64,000 nt of DNA from Hemerocallis citrina (GCA_017893485.1 CM030367.1:147053767-147117766); one strand, 5' to 3'. Positions 1 through 13,081 are shown, counted from the first letter of the stretch. The notes: generated by a model not told the origin, from the letters alone. Program-made: numbers and translations.

Positions 1-880
1 GCTTTTCCAACAAGCTATGGGGCTTGGCGGTCGGTGACAATTTCGAGCCACGCTTGGCTCCCCAGATGAGCTCACGGACTCGGCATCCGACAGAAAGCCT
101 CGGCAACCGAGCTCATGAAGGCTCAGCCCTTGACGCTCGACCCTCACCAACAGGCCCCTACCTCCAATCGTATAAAACCTCGGAGCTCGTCCTTCGACGC
201 TCAGCTAATGACCCTCTGTGCTCGGCTCTCAACACCCCTCATATCTTTAAAGGGATCCCTTTCATCCTACCCCACTGGCCTCTCCAGGAAGATACAAACC
301 ACATTTCTGCCGTACACACCGCTCTGCTCTTCCTATTCCTCCATAGCTGGATTACCCAGCCCTCCAGGAGTGGGGGGCTCCTGATATGGGTTAGATGGCA
401 TGGCCCCTCCTGGGCCATCAGATCTCCTCAAAACCTGCTCTTCCCTGATCATCAAGTCAATAGAAGTCCAACGGGTCGTTACCACCTCAGGCCCACAGGC
501 AAACGGGTCTGACCCGACCCACTCATATCCCAGACCCGTTTGCCTCCGCCTATAAATACCAGACCTTCTTCTCACTGCAAAAGGTAATCTCTCTTTCCAC
601 CTGAACCCTAGCTGCCCAGCACCTTTCTCAGTGACTGACTAGATCGTCGGAGGGCCTGTCACCGGGAATTCTCCCAGTGTCTCTAGGCAGTGTGCAGGTA
701 CAGAAGACCGAGCCGAGCTGAGCTTCCAGATTCGAGCCGAGCGCCCGGGCCTCTACCTCTCGGCTCCTATCCCCGAGCCGCTCCCGCTACTCGGGGTTGG
801 ACCATCACCAGTACCAACGGTTTCCATTCCACAAAATTACAAGAACTCAAACTTGTTGCCCCACACCCCAAAAAAAACAG
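1..880 (+). mobile_element. Ty3/gypsy-type LTR fragment, left end outside window
   Basis: GC-richer than its surroundings. It reads as the U3-R-U5 part of an LTR: a TATA box (TATAAATACC, 551-560) is followed about 80 bases later by a stretch with the pattern 'ctgactagatcgtcggagg' (about 633-652) and 'ccgggaattctccc', typical of LTRs of the Tat/Retand-like gypsy lineages (established knowledge, from memory). No second LTR or gag is visible, and the start lies beyond base 1. Several short ORFs across it are not convincing genes. The lineage is an inference; that it is a retrotransposon promoter region is the safer part. Confidence 0.55.
551..560 (+). promoter_or_regulatory. TATA box of the LTR
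   Basis: TATAAATACC in a GC-rich context, followed by a pyrimidine-rich leader (tctctctttccacc). It suits a pol II promoter within the LTR. Confidence 0.5.
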
Positions 881-897
881 CATCAACTAGCAACAAC

Positions 898-1068
898 ATC
901 ATGGAGGTAGTCAATGAATATAGATTGATTCAAAATCTGATTCAAATCCAATATAGCACCTATGAGTACATGAGAAATGTATCGCATCAATTTTTTTTTA
1001 ATGAATAGATCCGATCGCAACTTCGAATATGGAATTCATATAGGAAATGACACTCTGAATCATAGCGG
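898..1068 (+). pseudogene. ycf2: Nuclear copy of plastid ycf2 fragment (NUPT)
   Basis: From about 904 the plus strand reads [17 protein letters not shown] and then a [12 protein letters not shown] stretch, followed in a shifted frame by [10 protein letters not shown]. This matches a segment of Ycf2, the very large chloroplast-encoded AAA-type protein. The match stops at about 1066. A run of T at 990-999 disrupts the frame, and a block is missing after 'ggaattcata' compared with the plastid gene as I remember it, so it cannot be coding. Plastid DNA inserted into nuclear chromosomes is common in plants. The next 500 bases may hold more organelle DNA, but I cannot identify it. Confidence 0.8.
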
Positions 1069-1587
1069 CTTACTTGACTTGAAGTTATAATAGTCAATTC
1101 GTGTGAAATCGTCTAGATCTAGATTTAAGGCTTCAATATAGTTTAGAAAACACTAGAGTTGATGAATACGAACTTTTGACATTGGATCTTTGAATTTTCA
1201 AAATTCTTCGGCTTAGTTAGTCTCATCATATGTTCCATTTTAACAAAAAAAAAATTAATCACCATTTGCGTACCATAGAAATATAGAAATATATTTTATA
1301 GCAAGTTCTCCCAGAACGGTGAGAGCTAAAAATTTTGTTTCTGGTTGAAATAAAAACTCAGAATTGTGCTTTTTTTAAAATATTTTTTGTTCTTTAGTTA
1401 TTAGTTATTTTGAATCTGTGAAATCAGATAAAGTAAATTAAAAAAAAGAACCGTTAAAGAAATTTCTTTTCTCAATGAAAAAAATAAATAAATACGATTT
1501 CATCATATATATGTATCACAATTTTCTTTTTCCAGTAGAAAAATCTTTGTTCATTCTATGTTTCTATTGGAAAAAGAAAAGTAATAA
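1069..1587. other. AT-rich stretch without recognised gene
   Basis: No long ORF and no clear terminal repeats. There is a short inverted similarity around 1530-1580 (tttttccagtagaaaaa against tctattggaaaaaga). It could be further organelle-derived DNA or decayed copia sequence downstream of the RT remnant. Confidence 0.4.
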
Positions 1588-1704
1588 AAACCATTTCACA
1601 AATGTCTCATCGTAATCAAAGTCATGCTCCTGAGTAAATCCTCGGGCAACTAAACGTGCATTGTGTCGCTCAATGGAGCCATCAGATCAAAATTTGACCT
1701 TGAA
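1588..1704 (-). pseudogene. Copia reverse transcriptase, N-terminal remnant
   Basis: Minus-strand reading gives VKF, a stop, then SDGSIERHNARLVARGF followed by TQEHDFDYDETF. This is the hallmark opening of the Ty1/copia RT domain (consensus SDGSIERYKARLVARGF, then DETFAPV). One in-frame stop (tga, where a Trp codon is expected) and loss of similarity after DETF show it is dead. It would act in the virus-like particle to copy element RNA. The YVDD catalytic motif is absent because only the first 40 residues survive. Confidence 0.8.
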
Positions 1705-2135
1705 GAAAGTGAGGATGCTTAAAGGTCCAGCTGAGCGAGATGTCACTGAGGAATATCATAAGGAGCAGGAGAAGACATAACTGGAGTAACGGCTATTGCA
1801 CGAGGTGTACGAGAAGGAATACTGAGATGAGGTAAACCATGTTGCTTCCTGCACTGCTGTGCTTAAGCTAGAAGATGTGGATGTTGATTAAAACATTCAC
1901 TATCAGTATGACCATTCTGCTGACAGTGGATGCAAAAACATAGATGACACATGCGCTTAAAGAGACCAGGCTGCATGGAAATAGTGCAAAGATGACTTAG
2001 ACGATCAGGGACACTGCGATGGTCAGAAGGATGAGGCATGGGGCTGGTGCAAGGTTTGCGGGAGGAGGTGGCACAAGGGGCGACAATAAGAATGCTCTTT
2101 ACTGCTGGGTGTCGGGGTAGAGTTAGGGGTTGAGA

Positions 2136-2180
<45 letters not shown>

Positions 2181-2700
2181 CATCTGGGTTTCTTCAGCAA
2201 CATATTCAGCAATAACAGCTTCAAGACGAAAAACCGAGTCTTGATGGATCAACTGACTACATAGGAACTGTTACTCTGGTCGATGACCAATCATAAAGAA
2301 CATAAACTGACGATGTTCATGAGTAACATGAACACCACTATCATCTAGTTACTGTACTTCGCACCAGATATTGTGCATGGCTGTGTAATGATCCTGAATG
2401 CTGCAATCACCCTTACGATCAAGAACGGACTGAACAAGGAGCTAATGGTACTCACGGGTTCCACTAGGCTGAACATACTGGGTGGCCAACTAGAGCCAAA
2501 AGAGCCTTAGCAGGATGAACACAAAGAAGATCAGCACAAAGAGTGCAGTCGACGGAGGAGATGATAAGGTTGTCGACGGAGGAGATTATAAGTCAATGAT
2601 TCGATGATCGTGATCATCCCAAGTGGTCTGGAAGGTGTGGATTAGTTTCTTGTCTTCGTCAGAAGCAATATCGATCGGATCTTTGGGACGAGGAATGGAT
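1705..2700 (-). pseudogene. Copia gag C-terminal part with zinc knuckle
   Basis: Begins next to the nested LTR with a reading like PRPKDPIDIASDEDKKLIH, followed by TFQTTWDDHDHRIID, as expected for the variable middle of copia gag. Further along, the open frame ending at 1863 contains CIHCQQNGHTDSEC, an exact CX2CX4HX4C nucleocapsid knuckle. Between them an expanded (GA)n tract (2132-2180) encodes a Leu-Ser run. Stops and frame changes break the gene. Gag would package the element RNA. Confidence 0.7.
2132..2180. repeat. (GA)n microsatellite inside gag remnant
   Basis: About 49 bases of almost pure GA with one AA interruption. It lies in the open frame of the copia gag relic and reads as LSLSLS on the minus strand. 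Confidence 0.9.
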
Positions 2701-4266
2701 TGTATCACGCCCTACGTCCCAAAATTCGGGAATACGAGCATGTAACGAAGGCCCAGCGAATAATTATACATCATCCATAAGTTGGACCAGTTTAACTTAA
2801 CAATATACAAGAGAAAACAACCACGCAGGAAGAATATAATCAAATAAACAAAGAATAAACTACAAAATAATCATGAAATAAATTCACTAAATAATAATTC
2901 AACATCTAAGATAAAACAAACTTCGGGTCAGAAAAGCCCAAAAATACAAAGTATGATCAAAAGCAATACAATAAGCAAATAACAAGAAATAGCTAAAGCA
3001 GTCTAAAGGTTCAGCTCTGATCTTCAGATAGTTTACTCACTAAGTTCTTCTGGTACTGCTACTTCGGTACCTGTAAATACTTGATCTAAAAAGAAAAAAA
3101 AGAATGTCCTTAGAGCAAGTCGTGGACAACAAGTAGAGAAAAACAGAAGATAAAGGAAACATGAATATCAAAGAAAAGGGACAGGATCAAAGTCAAAGAA
3201 CAAAGCAAAGGCAGGCAACAATATCAAAGGTCTACAGTAATCACACATGTAATGCGTGACGTCGAGTCAAGCTCCATACAGGATCAAGCATGCAGTATAC
3301 TAATCATATGTGAGTACAGTTTCCGATTGTTCACTACCAAGTCAAACCCATGATACCCTGGCTTTTTATTAGTTTATTTTCATCCTATGTGAGCATGCAA
3401 GAAGGTGTCAATGTTGTATGATACTAAGTGTGACTAGTTCTATTTGTTACAGACAAAGCAAAAGGCAAACAAGTATTTACACACACATCACATGATCAGA
3501 ACAGCATGACCTTGCTGTATTAAAACATGGACCACTGCTACTACAAAAAAGCAAATCTGGATCTGTCGAAAGTTATAGAAACTAGACTTCCACCCGGTTC
3601 TAGAAAATATATATAAGGAATATAAAAGATACAGAAGCTAGGGTGAAAACTCTATTCTATTCAGATTTTATGTTCAGGCAGCATGATGTAATCTATGTTC
3701 ACCTATTTGTTTCAGGTCAGAAAACTCATCAAATAAATCTATAAAAATTCTGGGTCATTCCTTCACATGTCTAGGTTCAGCCTAATTTATTTCAGATTTT
3801 TGTTTTACTGTTAACATGGTCAAATAAATTATAGAACAGCGAAATACGCATGCATTTGTGAATCTTAATGTTCTGACACAGCTGTACTAAAATGATGATA
3901 TCTAACAAATTACACATCGGAATTCAAATCTGCAGAAAGGGTAGTAAACTAGACATCAGAGGCTATATTTCATGTTCAGAAAGTTATTTCAAAATATGAC
4001 AGCAACATGGTTGAAAATCTGATTCAAAATGAAACAAGTAGCAGTCCAGAATTTGTATTAACATAAAGGGGCAATAAATAAATCATGCAACCATATATTT
4101 CATGCAAATTGGTAATCAAAGTGATCCTAGGTATCAACATGCATATTTCTATGTTTAAGATACAATTTTACAGGCATGATATTAACTCATCAATCAAATC
4201 AATCTAACATGTATACAATTCATCAACAAGTCTGTAGCATGGATCTAGTTAATTTTTCATGTAAGT
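2701..4266. other. Left arm of outer solo LTR, no genes
   Basis: AT-rich LTR sequence without ORFs of note, between the outer LTR terminus and the insertion point of the next element. Confidence 0.5.
4262..4266. repeat. TSD taagt, left copy
   Basis: taagt directly precedes TGTAACGCCCCG at 4267 and is repeated at 13865-13869 after GGGATATTACA. Confidence 0.85.
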
Positions 4267-5104
4267 TGTAACGCCCCGATTTTCGGTAACTAGGAAACCG
4301 TGACATAAGCCAGAATCTTTCCTCCAATTATCCACAATACACAGAAAAACAGGAAAATTTAAAACTTTTTATTCAACACAAATGTATTACGAATCCGAAT
4401 ATTACAAAATTGCAATACATTACACCAGTGTTACAATAATACCTTTACAATCCCAAGTGTTACAACTTTCAACATATTACATCAGAATATAATGAATAAA
4501 GAACAACACTTGGTATTTCACTTGGATGCTTTCCAACAAATAAATAGATTACAAAATTGTTACAATGGAACAATAGTAAACAACATATAATACGGCGAAA
4601 ATGAAAACGACTCTTTCTTCTCTCACCTTGAGTCATCCTGAATCCTGTACCTGTACTTTTGCAATCCGATACCTATTGAAATGGGGACATCAGTACATAT
4701 TCTGACGTTTTTAAGGCTGATAACTAGCAGCGGTTCTCCACTTAAGGAAATAGATTGATGAAAAGAGAAACGTGTATATATAATTGATGTGTCAGTATAT
4801 GCTATGCCTTGACTTTAATACCCGATTAACTAATGCGATGATGTTCTTATTCTAATGCAAGCAAGTCGCCGGAACAGTATGCAACTCATACTACATACGC
4901 CCCATCTCAAGCCGTTTCTTCATATATAGGGATTTGAACCCACGCCATGAATTCTACTATTGTACTCAACTTATTTCTGAAGATGCAATGTGACTGATAA
5001 GGTTGCAGGTACGGTCTATTTCTGTTACTGCAGTCATATAGTGGTGTCCAGGTTTGCCACTATTGCCCGACATCACTCAAATATCTTTGACGAATTCTTG
5101 GAGT

Positions 5105-5205
5105 TTATGCTGGTTAACAGGTTAGCCAAAGCCTCCTCTGCCACCTCCTGGGGTTGATGCTGGTTACCAGGTTAGCCGAAGCCTCCTCTGCCGCCCCCTA
5201 GCCAG
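5105..5205. repeat. Short tandem duplication in LTR
   Basis: Two diverged copies of a unit beginning gatgctggttaacaggtt / gatgctggttaccaggtt, each followed by agcc-aagcctcctctgcc, about 52 bases apart. Confidence 0.7.
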
Positions 5206-5661
5206 ACCGTAGTCTATGGCTTCTCGCCCTTAGATATAAGACAAGACGGAGTTCTGGGGGTCAATCCCCCTAGCTCCGACAGGATCGCTCCCGCCTAATC
5301 AAGGTACTTCATAAATTAACAAACGAGATACGGATCCCATGCTCCCAACTCGTGAGAAGGCACAGACCGTATTCCTTTGAGAAGAAAGGTACAACCCAAT
5401 AACACCGCCTAGTGTCGGCTATAGGACAGGTCGGATCATAAGGTATCACTCTTAACACCAACTCTTCCCATTCGACAAAAATGATAATAAGTAGAGGTTA
5501 AGTAGTAATAGCCATAAGTTACTACCCTAATGATGTCACTAAACCCAAACAGTCTCACGAGATTTTCAACAACTTTCTTATGATTATCCCGATCCAACTC
5601 ATGGCCTATCAATCCAAGACACCGGTGACGGAATCTCTTTCTTACTCATCATTACCCCTAA

Positions 5662-5945
5662 CTCGGATCTCGTCAACATTCTTGGCCCACGATCAACCCC
5701 CATCAGTTAAGATCCGTCTGTGCTCGAGGTGTGATTTATCCACAGTTTCTAAGGTGGTAAGATGCGAGTCTTAATGGTCGATGGCCCCTACGGTAACTAT
5801 GAGACCCTATCACTACCCCTAACTCGAATCTCGTCAACACTCTCGGCCCGCAATCAACCCACATCAATTAAGATCCGTCGGTGCTCGAGGTGTGATTTAT
5901 CCACAGTTTCCAAGGTGGCAAGATACGAGTCTTGATGTTCGATGA
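5662..5945. repeat. About 161-bp direct duplication in LTR
   Basis: The stretch starting ctcggatctcgtcaaca (5662) recurs as ctcgaatctcgtcaaca at 5823. Both continue through 'aagatccgtc' and 'gtgctcgaggtgtgattt'. The copies are roughly 85-90% alike by eye. Confidence 0.8.
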
Positions 5946-7197
5946 CCCCTAGGCTAGCTTTTATCTAGCTAACAATACTAGTGACTTTCCCAACCATTAT
6001 TTATCATATATTGAAGATGAAGCATGTGCACATCATATGATCCAATTTCAATTAGAAACGCATATAACTAGAACTCATGGGTTCTTTTTCCCAAATTTGA
6101 ACTAGGACAATATGCAACTAGGTTCATGGGTTCTTTCTCAAAGTTGAGCTAGAATCACCTAGAACCTAATTGCATGGGTTTCTCGCCAATTCGAGCTAGA
6201 ACTATCATGGAGCTAGTTTCATGGGTTTTTCGTAAAAATTGAACTAGAGCAAATGTGGAACATGGGTTCATCTCAATAGTTCTATTGGATTAGCATGCAA
6301 GCTAAACTCATGGATTCCACTACAACATACAACTTAAACACGCATGGATTCTTTTGAATCTAAAACAACTACACATCTCAAACATAGGTTTTTACTAGAA
6401 CTACTACAATAACACAAGCATGTGTTATTTACTTAGAACAACTACAATAACTCAAGCATGGTATCTTTCTACAACTCAAGCATGAATAAAATTCAAGCAT
6501 CGGTTTCCTTCTACAACAACTCATGTAACGCCCCGAATTTCAAATAAGGATAAATTCGAGATTTCACAGGATCTTTACTTCACTTCGTACAATTTTACAA
6601 GGAATTTAAAACTTTTCATTCACAATACATCAGAGTTCAATTACAACTTGGTTTTACACAGCGGAAGAATGAAATTTACAATAAAACATTTACAACATCT
6701 TTAGAATAAAACAGCACCAGCATATCCACTTTATAGCTTCATGAATAGTCCATTACCTGCATGTCAATCTGTGGGCACGTCAGTCACTTACAACTGACGA
6801 AATGTTATACACGGCTATCCTCTCTATGCCGGGAATAGTATAACGGTCTCATACTTTAACAAATCACAAAAAGATTGAATGAACATATAAAGTGTCAAAA
6901 GTGATTATTCTAAACATAAGTGTATGTCGTGTCTTAATGCCTAATGCAAACCATTCTACACTAGGATGACACTAATGCACACTTGTTCGGATTCTATGCA
7001 TCCCATACTACATAGGTCCGAGGACAAGCGCCTACATTCTCCACAATAAAGGGCTCGATCCCTCGCCATGAAAACTACCCGGTAGCAAAATAAAGTTCAG
7101 ACTATTCCACGAATGTGAATCCCAGCCTTGGAGTCCACCGCCAGCTGTTATAACAGATTCCACATCGTACGAACCGTCCCGTATGTGACCCTCTAGC

Positions 7198-7200
<3 letters not shown>

Positions 7201-7247
<47 letters not shown>
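7201..7247. repeat. (TA)n microsatellite
   Basis: About 47 bases of uninterrupted AT dinucleotides inside the innermost LTR. The open frame through it (YIYIYI) is not a gene. Confidence 0.95.
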
Positions 7248-7250
<3 letters not shown>

Positions 7251-9664
7251 TGGAGACGGTAAACACAAAAATCCATCCGTCCGACTACTCAAGATCCCGG
7301 AGTCCACCGCTGACCCGTCCTCATAGTCCCGGACTAAAATATAATAATCCATCTCCCACAGGGCAACCTCAGTCCACCAACTGGGTCTATAGTCTTGGAG
7401 TCCACCAACGACTATATAGAGCACCCCACTTACGTTTCCCTAAGTTTACTACATCTTCACTTATGTGCCTAAATTTTTCTAAGTTCAAGACATGAATAAT
7501 CTCCACATGTAGAATTAGTTGTTACCTCCTACCGGACTTAGTCAACAAATACGAGATAGCTCCTTAGCCATATCTCCAAATCATTTCTCAAATCCTTTCT
7601 TTCAATAATGCCGGTACCGAGGTCTTACTAACTCTAAATCATAAATTTTCATGTACAAGAAGCATAGGTATTCACACCCTTTAGTAATCATGTCTTAAAC
7701 TTATATAATTTCATATTTCAATTCACTTCACAAAAATAATCAAATCTTGTCTTAACACTTATCCACAAAGTAATCATTTCATAGTCTTGCCACTATTCAT
7801 GATCTAGTTATTCATAATAAATAATAATTCATTCACAATTTCAAATTCATACGATGTCTCATCTTTAGCACTAAACATGATTTACTCATTCACAACAAAA
7901 TCTTTCATGATCTCAAAAGTCACATAACTCAACCATATTGCATTTCTAGAAATAAAGAGATTTCAATTCACCCTAAATCATTATTTTGTAAATTAAAAGT
8001 CATGCTCTTTACTAATACTTTTGTAGTCATTTATTTTTTTTCCTATCTCAAATCCTCGTTAAAACTTATCAATTACACAAAAACAATCTTTAAGAATAAA
8101 TTCTTCATTTATGTTTTATGAATACTAAAATTTACCCAAAATGAAACACTTTTGAAAGTTTTTACCCAACTGACCCACTCTCGAAACTATTTACCAAATT
8201 GACCTACTCACTATCAAAATTACAGATCTAGTTCCCACGGAAGTTTTTACCAAACTGACCCACTTTCGAAACTATTTACCAAATCATTTTAAAACCCCAA
8301 AATAAAATATAAGTCACCAGGGAGTTTTGAACCCGTGACTATTCTCAACCAAATCCAAGTTTATTACGCTAACCAGTAAGTCTATGTGTAATCTCTATTT
8401 AAAAAGGCACAAATGTTCTTTTGTTCAACTATCCACAAAGTGTGTCTTTTTCCATAAAATGTGTTCATTCCAAAAGATCAATTCTTTCACAATTTTAGAA
8501 ATAATCCTTTCCATGATAGTAACTAATAAAAAGATAGCAACTAATAAAAAGATAGTAACTAATAAAATTTCCAATTATTTTAAAAAATACTATTTTTCAC
8601 TTATTTAAAGAAATTCCTTTTTCTCATCTTTTGCAAAACTTAGACTTTTCTTTAGGAACTAAATCCTACAAAAGAAATGAAAACTAGTATCCATGTCTAT
8701 TTGATTAAAATCTCAATTTGACATAAATTATATTTTATAAAAATAAAAATTGCTCTTTCACACAATAGTTCCCATTCTTTTAAAAATAGAACCTACTCAT
8801 GTTGACATATTATAAACTAATCGAAATTTCATTTTTTATTTTATTATAAAATCTAATATGGTCAATAATATTATAAGCATAAAATTTTACAATTTACCAA
8901 CACGGTTTATACAAGAATTTGTCTTCTTTCATTAACATGGTAATTGTCACAATAAGACTACTTTCGCAATTATGATGGCATGATTCCCATTTGTAAATTT
9001 CACATCAAAGTTATTCTCATATATTAACACTATTGTAAACACGAGACTAAGCAAACATATTAGCATGGTTCACAACAATCAAGTAATTCTCTTTCTTTAG
9101 TTAGCATGGTAGACTACCTTTTTTTCTACTTAATCACAACATCACTTTAAACTAACATGAATTTTATCTATTCATAACAAGATTCTTCACAAAAATATTT
9201 TTGCAAAAGAATGTATTCCCAACATTTTTCAACAAATTTCTCCTACAACCACACACTTTTAACATGCACAACATTTTACAAGTATTCTAACATGATCTAT
9301 GGCATTAGCTCTTTAGTCAAAATTCCTATTATTGGTTTAATCATAACAATATTGTTCTCATTCATAGCATGTAACTCTAACATGAAATTTTAACTACACA
9401 TCAAAACAAAATGTTCATATATTATCACTAGCATGCATAGTTCTAAATTAGAAAGCATAAGAACCCACCTTTTGTTTGAAGGTTGAAAACTACAAATGAA
9501 TAGCTCCTTCTTGCTCCTAGCAACTCCTAGTCCTCTTCTCCTCCTAGCAAATGCTCCGAGCAAGAGATCCTCCAAGCACAATAACTCTCTTTCTTTTTCT
9601 TACACTCTTTTCTTTCTCTTCTTTATTTTATTTTTGGTGTGAAAAAGAATGAGAAATGAGTTGC

Positions 9665-9672
9665 TATTTATA
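9665..9672 (-). promoter_or_regulatory. TATA box of innermost LTR
   Basis: Minus-strand TATAAATA followed by gcaactcatttctcattc. Transcription would run toward lower coordinates. Confidence 0.5.
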
Positions 9673-10266
9673 GGACAATGCTAGGGACTATATTGCAAAA
9701 TCTCCCACCTAATAACTTCTCATTTTAATTCTCTTTTTAATTATCCATCTTTTCATTTCTCAACTCCTAAAAACTCCCAACCTTTCACCTCCTTATAACT
9801 CCTACCTCTTCTAATTCTTAACTCCCACTCTCCACTCTCTAAAACTTAACTCTTCTCATTCAATCTCTCTCTTTCTCTCTTCATCTATATGCCAAAACCG
9901 GCCCCCTTTTGAGTCCGGCACATAATAAGTGTGCAGTTTTACTCTCCAACATGGGCCCTTCCTATAAATCTAATACTTCCTAATAACTCATTTACATCAT
10001 GGGCCCCCATTCACAAACTCCCCCCTCCACGTCATGTACAAGGTGGAGAATTCAACACCAAAGCCAACGTGGGCCCCTCCACCCATAACCAATCCATTAT
10101 TATTTCCTTAAACCAATCCATGCACATAATTCACAAACAGCCATGCATTCTTTTCAAAGTTTACTATTATACTATTATAACTTATAAGCCACCAAACCAA
10201 TTTTAATACATATATATATATATATATACATATACATGTATTATATTTTTATACTCTTTGAATAAT

Positions 10267-10280
10267 TACGGGGTGTTACA
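10267..10280 (-). repeat. Internal copy of LTR terminus
   Basis: ACGGGGTGTTACA here duplicates the true terminus at 10794-10806. No matching second start or TSD was found. Confidence 0.5.
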
Positions 10281-10806
10281 CACTTCAAAATTTATTTTGA
10301 AAATAAACACACTCAAATATGTTCGCTTAAAACACGTGCGTTGCACGTAAAATATTAAAATGCAAAAATTGACTTTATCGATGAAAAATTATTAAATATA
10401 ATAGAAAATAATATAAGAAAAATATATTTACTAATTTTATGTATTTCATGATGAAATCGTAGCACGTAAAAAGCACGTGCATTATACGTGCAGAAAATCG
10501 AAAAATGCATTTTAATCAAAACAAGGGAAAAATAAATTTTCGTTTTATAAAATAGATTTAAATACATAAAAATAAATAATTTAAACCTATAGGAAATTTT
10601 ATACGTAGTGGTGGAAATACGTGCATCAAAACACGTAAAAAGCACGTAAATCCCAGGGATTGAAATATTATATTTTATTTGACTGAAATCAATACGGCAA
10701 ATGTATAAATAGTACAAATCCTAAATATGTAGTGAAACACATTACAAAATATACGTGCGTAACACCCAGGGGCAAAATTGTAATTTCAATTTTGCGGGGT
10801 GTTACA

Positions 10807-11800
10807 ACTCAAGCATGGTATCTTTCTACAACTTAAGCATGGTATCTTTCTATATCTCAAGCATGAATACAATTTAAGCATAGGTTTCCTTCTACAACAA
10901 CTCAACCATGATATCTTTCTACAACTTAACTCAAGCATGGGTTTCTCACTATAATCAACCTATAAGACACAAGCATGGTATACTTACTATAATTAACTCA
11001 AGCATGAGTTTCTTACTATAATCAACCCACCACAGCTCAAGCATGGTATATAACTTAAGCATGGATTTCACTACTACATCAACCTACAATAACTCAAGCA
11101 TGGTATACTTACTATAATCAACTCAAGCATGGTATCTCTACTACATCTCAAGCATGAAGGATTTCTTGCTACAACAACTTAAGCATGATGGGTTTCTTTT
11201 CTATAATCAACCTATAACAACTCAAGCATGGTATACTCACTATAATCAACCTACAACAACTCAAACATGATGAATTTCTTGCTACAACAACTTAAGCATG
11301 ATGGGTTTCTTTTCTATAATCAACCTATAACTCAAGCATGGTATACTCACTATAATCAACCTACAACAACTCAAACATGATGAGTTTCTTGCTACAACAA
11401 CTTAAGCATGATGAGTTTCTTTTCTATAATAAACCTATAACAACTCAAGCATGGTATACTCACTATAATCAACCTACAACAACTCAAACATGATGGGTTT
11501 CTTACTACAACAACTCAAGCATGGTATACAACTTAACATGGGTTTCTTTACTACATCAACCTACAACAACTCAAGCATGATGAGTTTCTTACTACAACAA
11601 CTCAAGTATGGTATACAACTTAACATGGGTTTCTTTAATACATCAACTATAATCAACCTACAACAACTCAAATATGGTATATTTACTATAATCAACTCAA
11701 GCATGGTATACAACTTAATCATGAGTTTTTTTACTACATCAATCTAAAACAACTCAAGCATGGTATCTTTACTACATCTCAAGCATGAATGGGTTTCTAG
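10807..11800. repeat. Minisatellite array built on 'actcaagcatgg'
   Basis: A degenerate array based on 'caactcaagcatggtat' and 'cttactataatcaac'. Between about 11150 and 11490 it forms a higher-order unit of about 118 bases repeated three times (gatgggtttcttgctac, then acaacttaagcatgatgg). The same motif lies upstream of the inner element (6370-6523), so that element landed inside the array. The plus-strand open frame at 11490-11747 is only the satellite read through. Confidence 0.85.
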
Positions 11801-13064
11801 CAACCTATAAGTTTAGAACATGCTACAATGACTTATCTAAATTATTACAAGACTACTTCTTTAGGAAATTACAAGTCCTCCTTAACTATTACAAGAATCT
11901 ACCTTTATTGAATTTACAAGTTCTACATATTACAAAAACTACATTTATTTAGTCTACAAATTTCTACATACTACAACTTACTTTTCTTCAATTCTACAAG
12001 TTCCTACATACAAAAAGAGCAACCTTTTATGAACAAGAGTTAGTAAGAAATGATTTATTAACGAAGTAGAGAACAACATACAACAAAAACTTATCTTTAA
12101 AAAGCTAGATAAGTTCTACAATACTAGAATGGGTAAGTAAACATTCTTACTACACTAATCTTTATATGCACATAGCTATAGTCCAAGTGGTCATTTGTGT
12201 TAACAAAATAATCATAATAACAACAATAGTCATAACAAGGTTTAAAAAACAACATTTATGTGTTTCATTTAAGTTCCACCATCCATCTTTTTTCATGGGA
12301 TCCTTTTGATCCCTACAACCACCTTATGCTTAATACTTAGTCCAAGTCATTTTTAGAACACACATACAACAAAAGTGGACAAAAATCCACACAAATAAAA
12401 AGAGAGAACTTCATCTTGATTTCCCACCGTTCTTATGCACAAATCTTAGTCCAATTAGTCCAAAATAATCATCATAACAATAATAACCATAGCAAGGTTC
12501 AATACTCTATCTTTATGTGATTTTGGTGAGTTCAACCAATCCATCTTTTTCATGGGATCATTTTGATCCTTACAAACATGCTTATGCTTAGAAATTAGTC
12601 CGAGTTATTTAGGAACATATATACACAAAAATACATCATAAAGATGGGTTCTTTTTAACTTACAACCACTTATATGCTTAGAAAATAGTCCAAGTTGTTA
12701 TAGAACATACATATACAACATCCACAATCATAAAGATGGGTTCTTTTTATCCTACAACAAATAACCATCAAAGATGGGTTCTTTACTCACATAGAATCAA
12801 TAATAACCCTAAAGATGAGTTCTTTTCTACATACAAAAATAATAAAGAGAATAAGCAACCTAAATAGAAGTAGAGAACCCCCATCTTTTTGATCTCTTAT
12901 AGGAAGGACTAGCTAGTAACCTTCTCCTTCCTCCTTATAGCTTTCTACCACAAAAACCTTCAATGAAGAACACTCCTATGGAAAACCCCAAATGAAGAAC
13001 ACTTAAGGTTTCTTCTCTTTCTTTTCTTCTCTTTTTTTTTCTTGTAAATGAGGCAAAGAGTGAA
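11801..13064. repeat. Dispersed 'gatgggttcttttta' repeats within LTR
   Basis: Irregular copies of 'aaagatgggttctttt' (about 12634-12830) and of 'cttatgcttagaaattagtcc' variants. No gene. Confidence 0.5.
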
Positions 13065-13073
13065 GTGGAGGGG

Positions 13074-13081
13074 TTTTTATA
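13074..13081 (-). promoter_or_regulatory. TATA box of second-level LTR
   Basis: Minus-strand TATAAAAA followed by cccctccacttcactctt, a plausible LTR start-site region. Confidence 0.45.

Larger units (their letters stand above)
6524..10806 (-). mobile_element. Solo-LTR-like element with TSD actca, innermost of nest
   Basis: Starts TGTAACGCCCCGAATTTC and ends TTGCGGGGTGTTACA. The pentamer actca occurs at 6519-6523 and 10807-10811. Length is 4,283 bases with no gag/pol. A TATA box (RC of TATAAATA, 9665-9672) points to a minus-strand sense. The first 70 bases closely match the reverse complement of the end of the 34804-37670 element, so both belong to one family. A second LTR-end-like sequence (ACGGGGTGTTACA) ends at 10280, suggesting an internal duplication or a recombined second LTR end. 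Confidence 0.85.

Noticed and set aside
7032..7424. 130-codon minus-strand open frame
   Set aside because: Runs through a (TA)n microsatellite (YIYIYI) inside a solo LTR.
11490..11747. 85-codon plus-strand open frame
   Set aside because: Only the minisatellite array read through (GFLLQQLK repeats).
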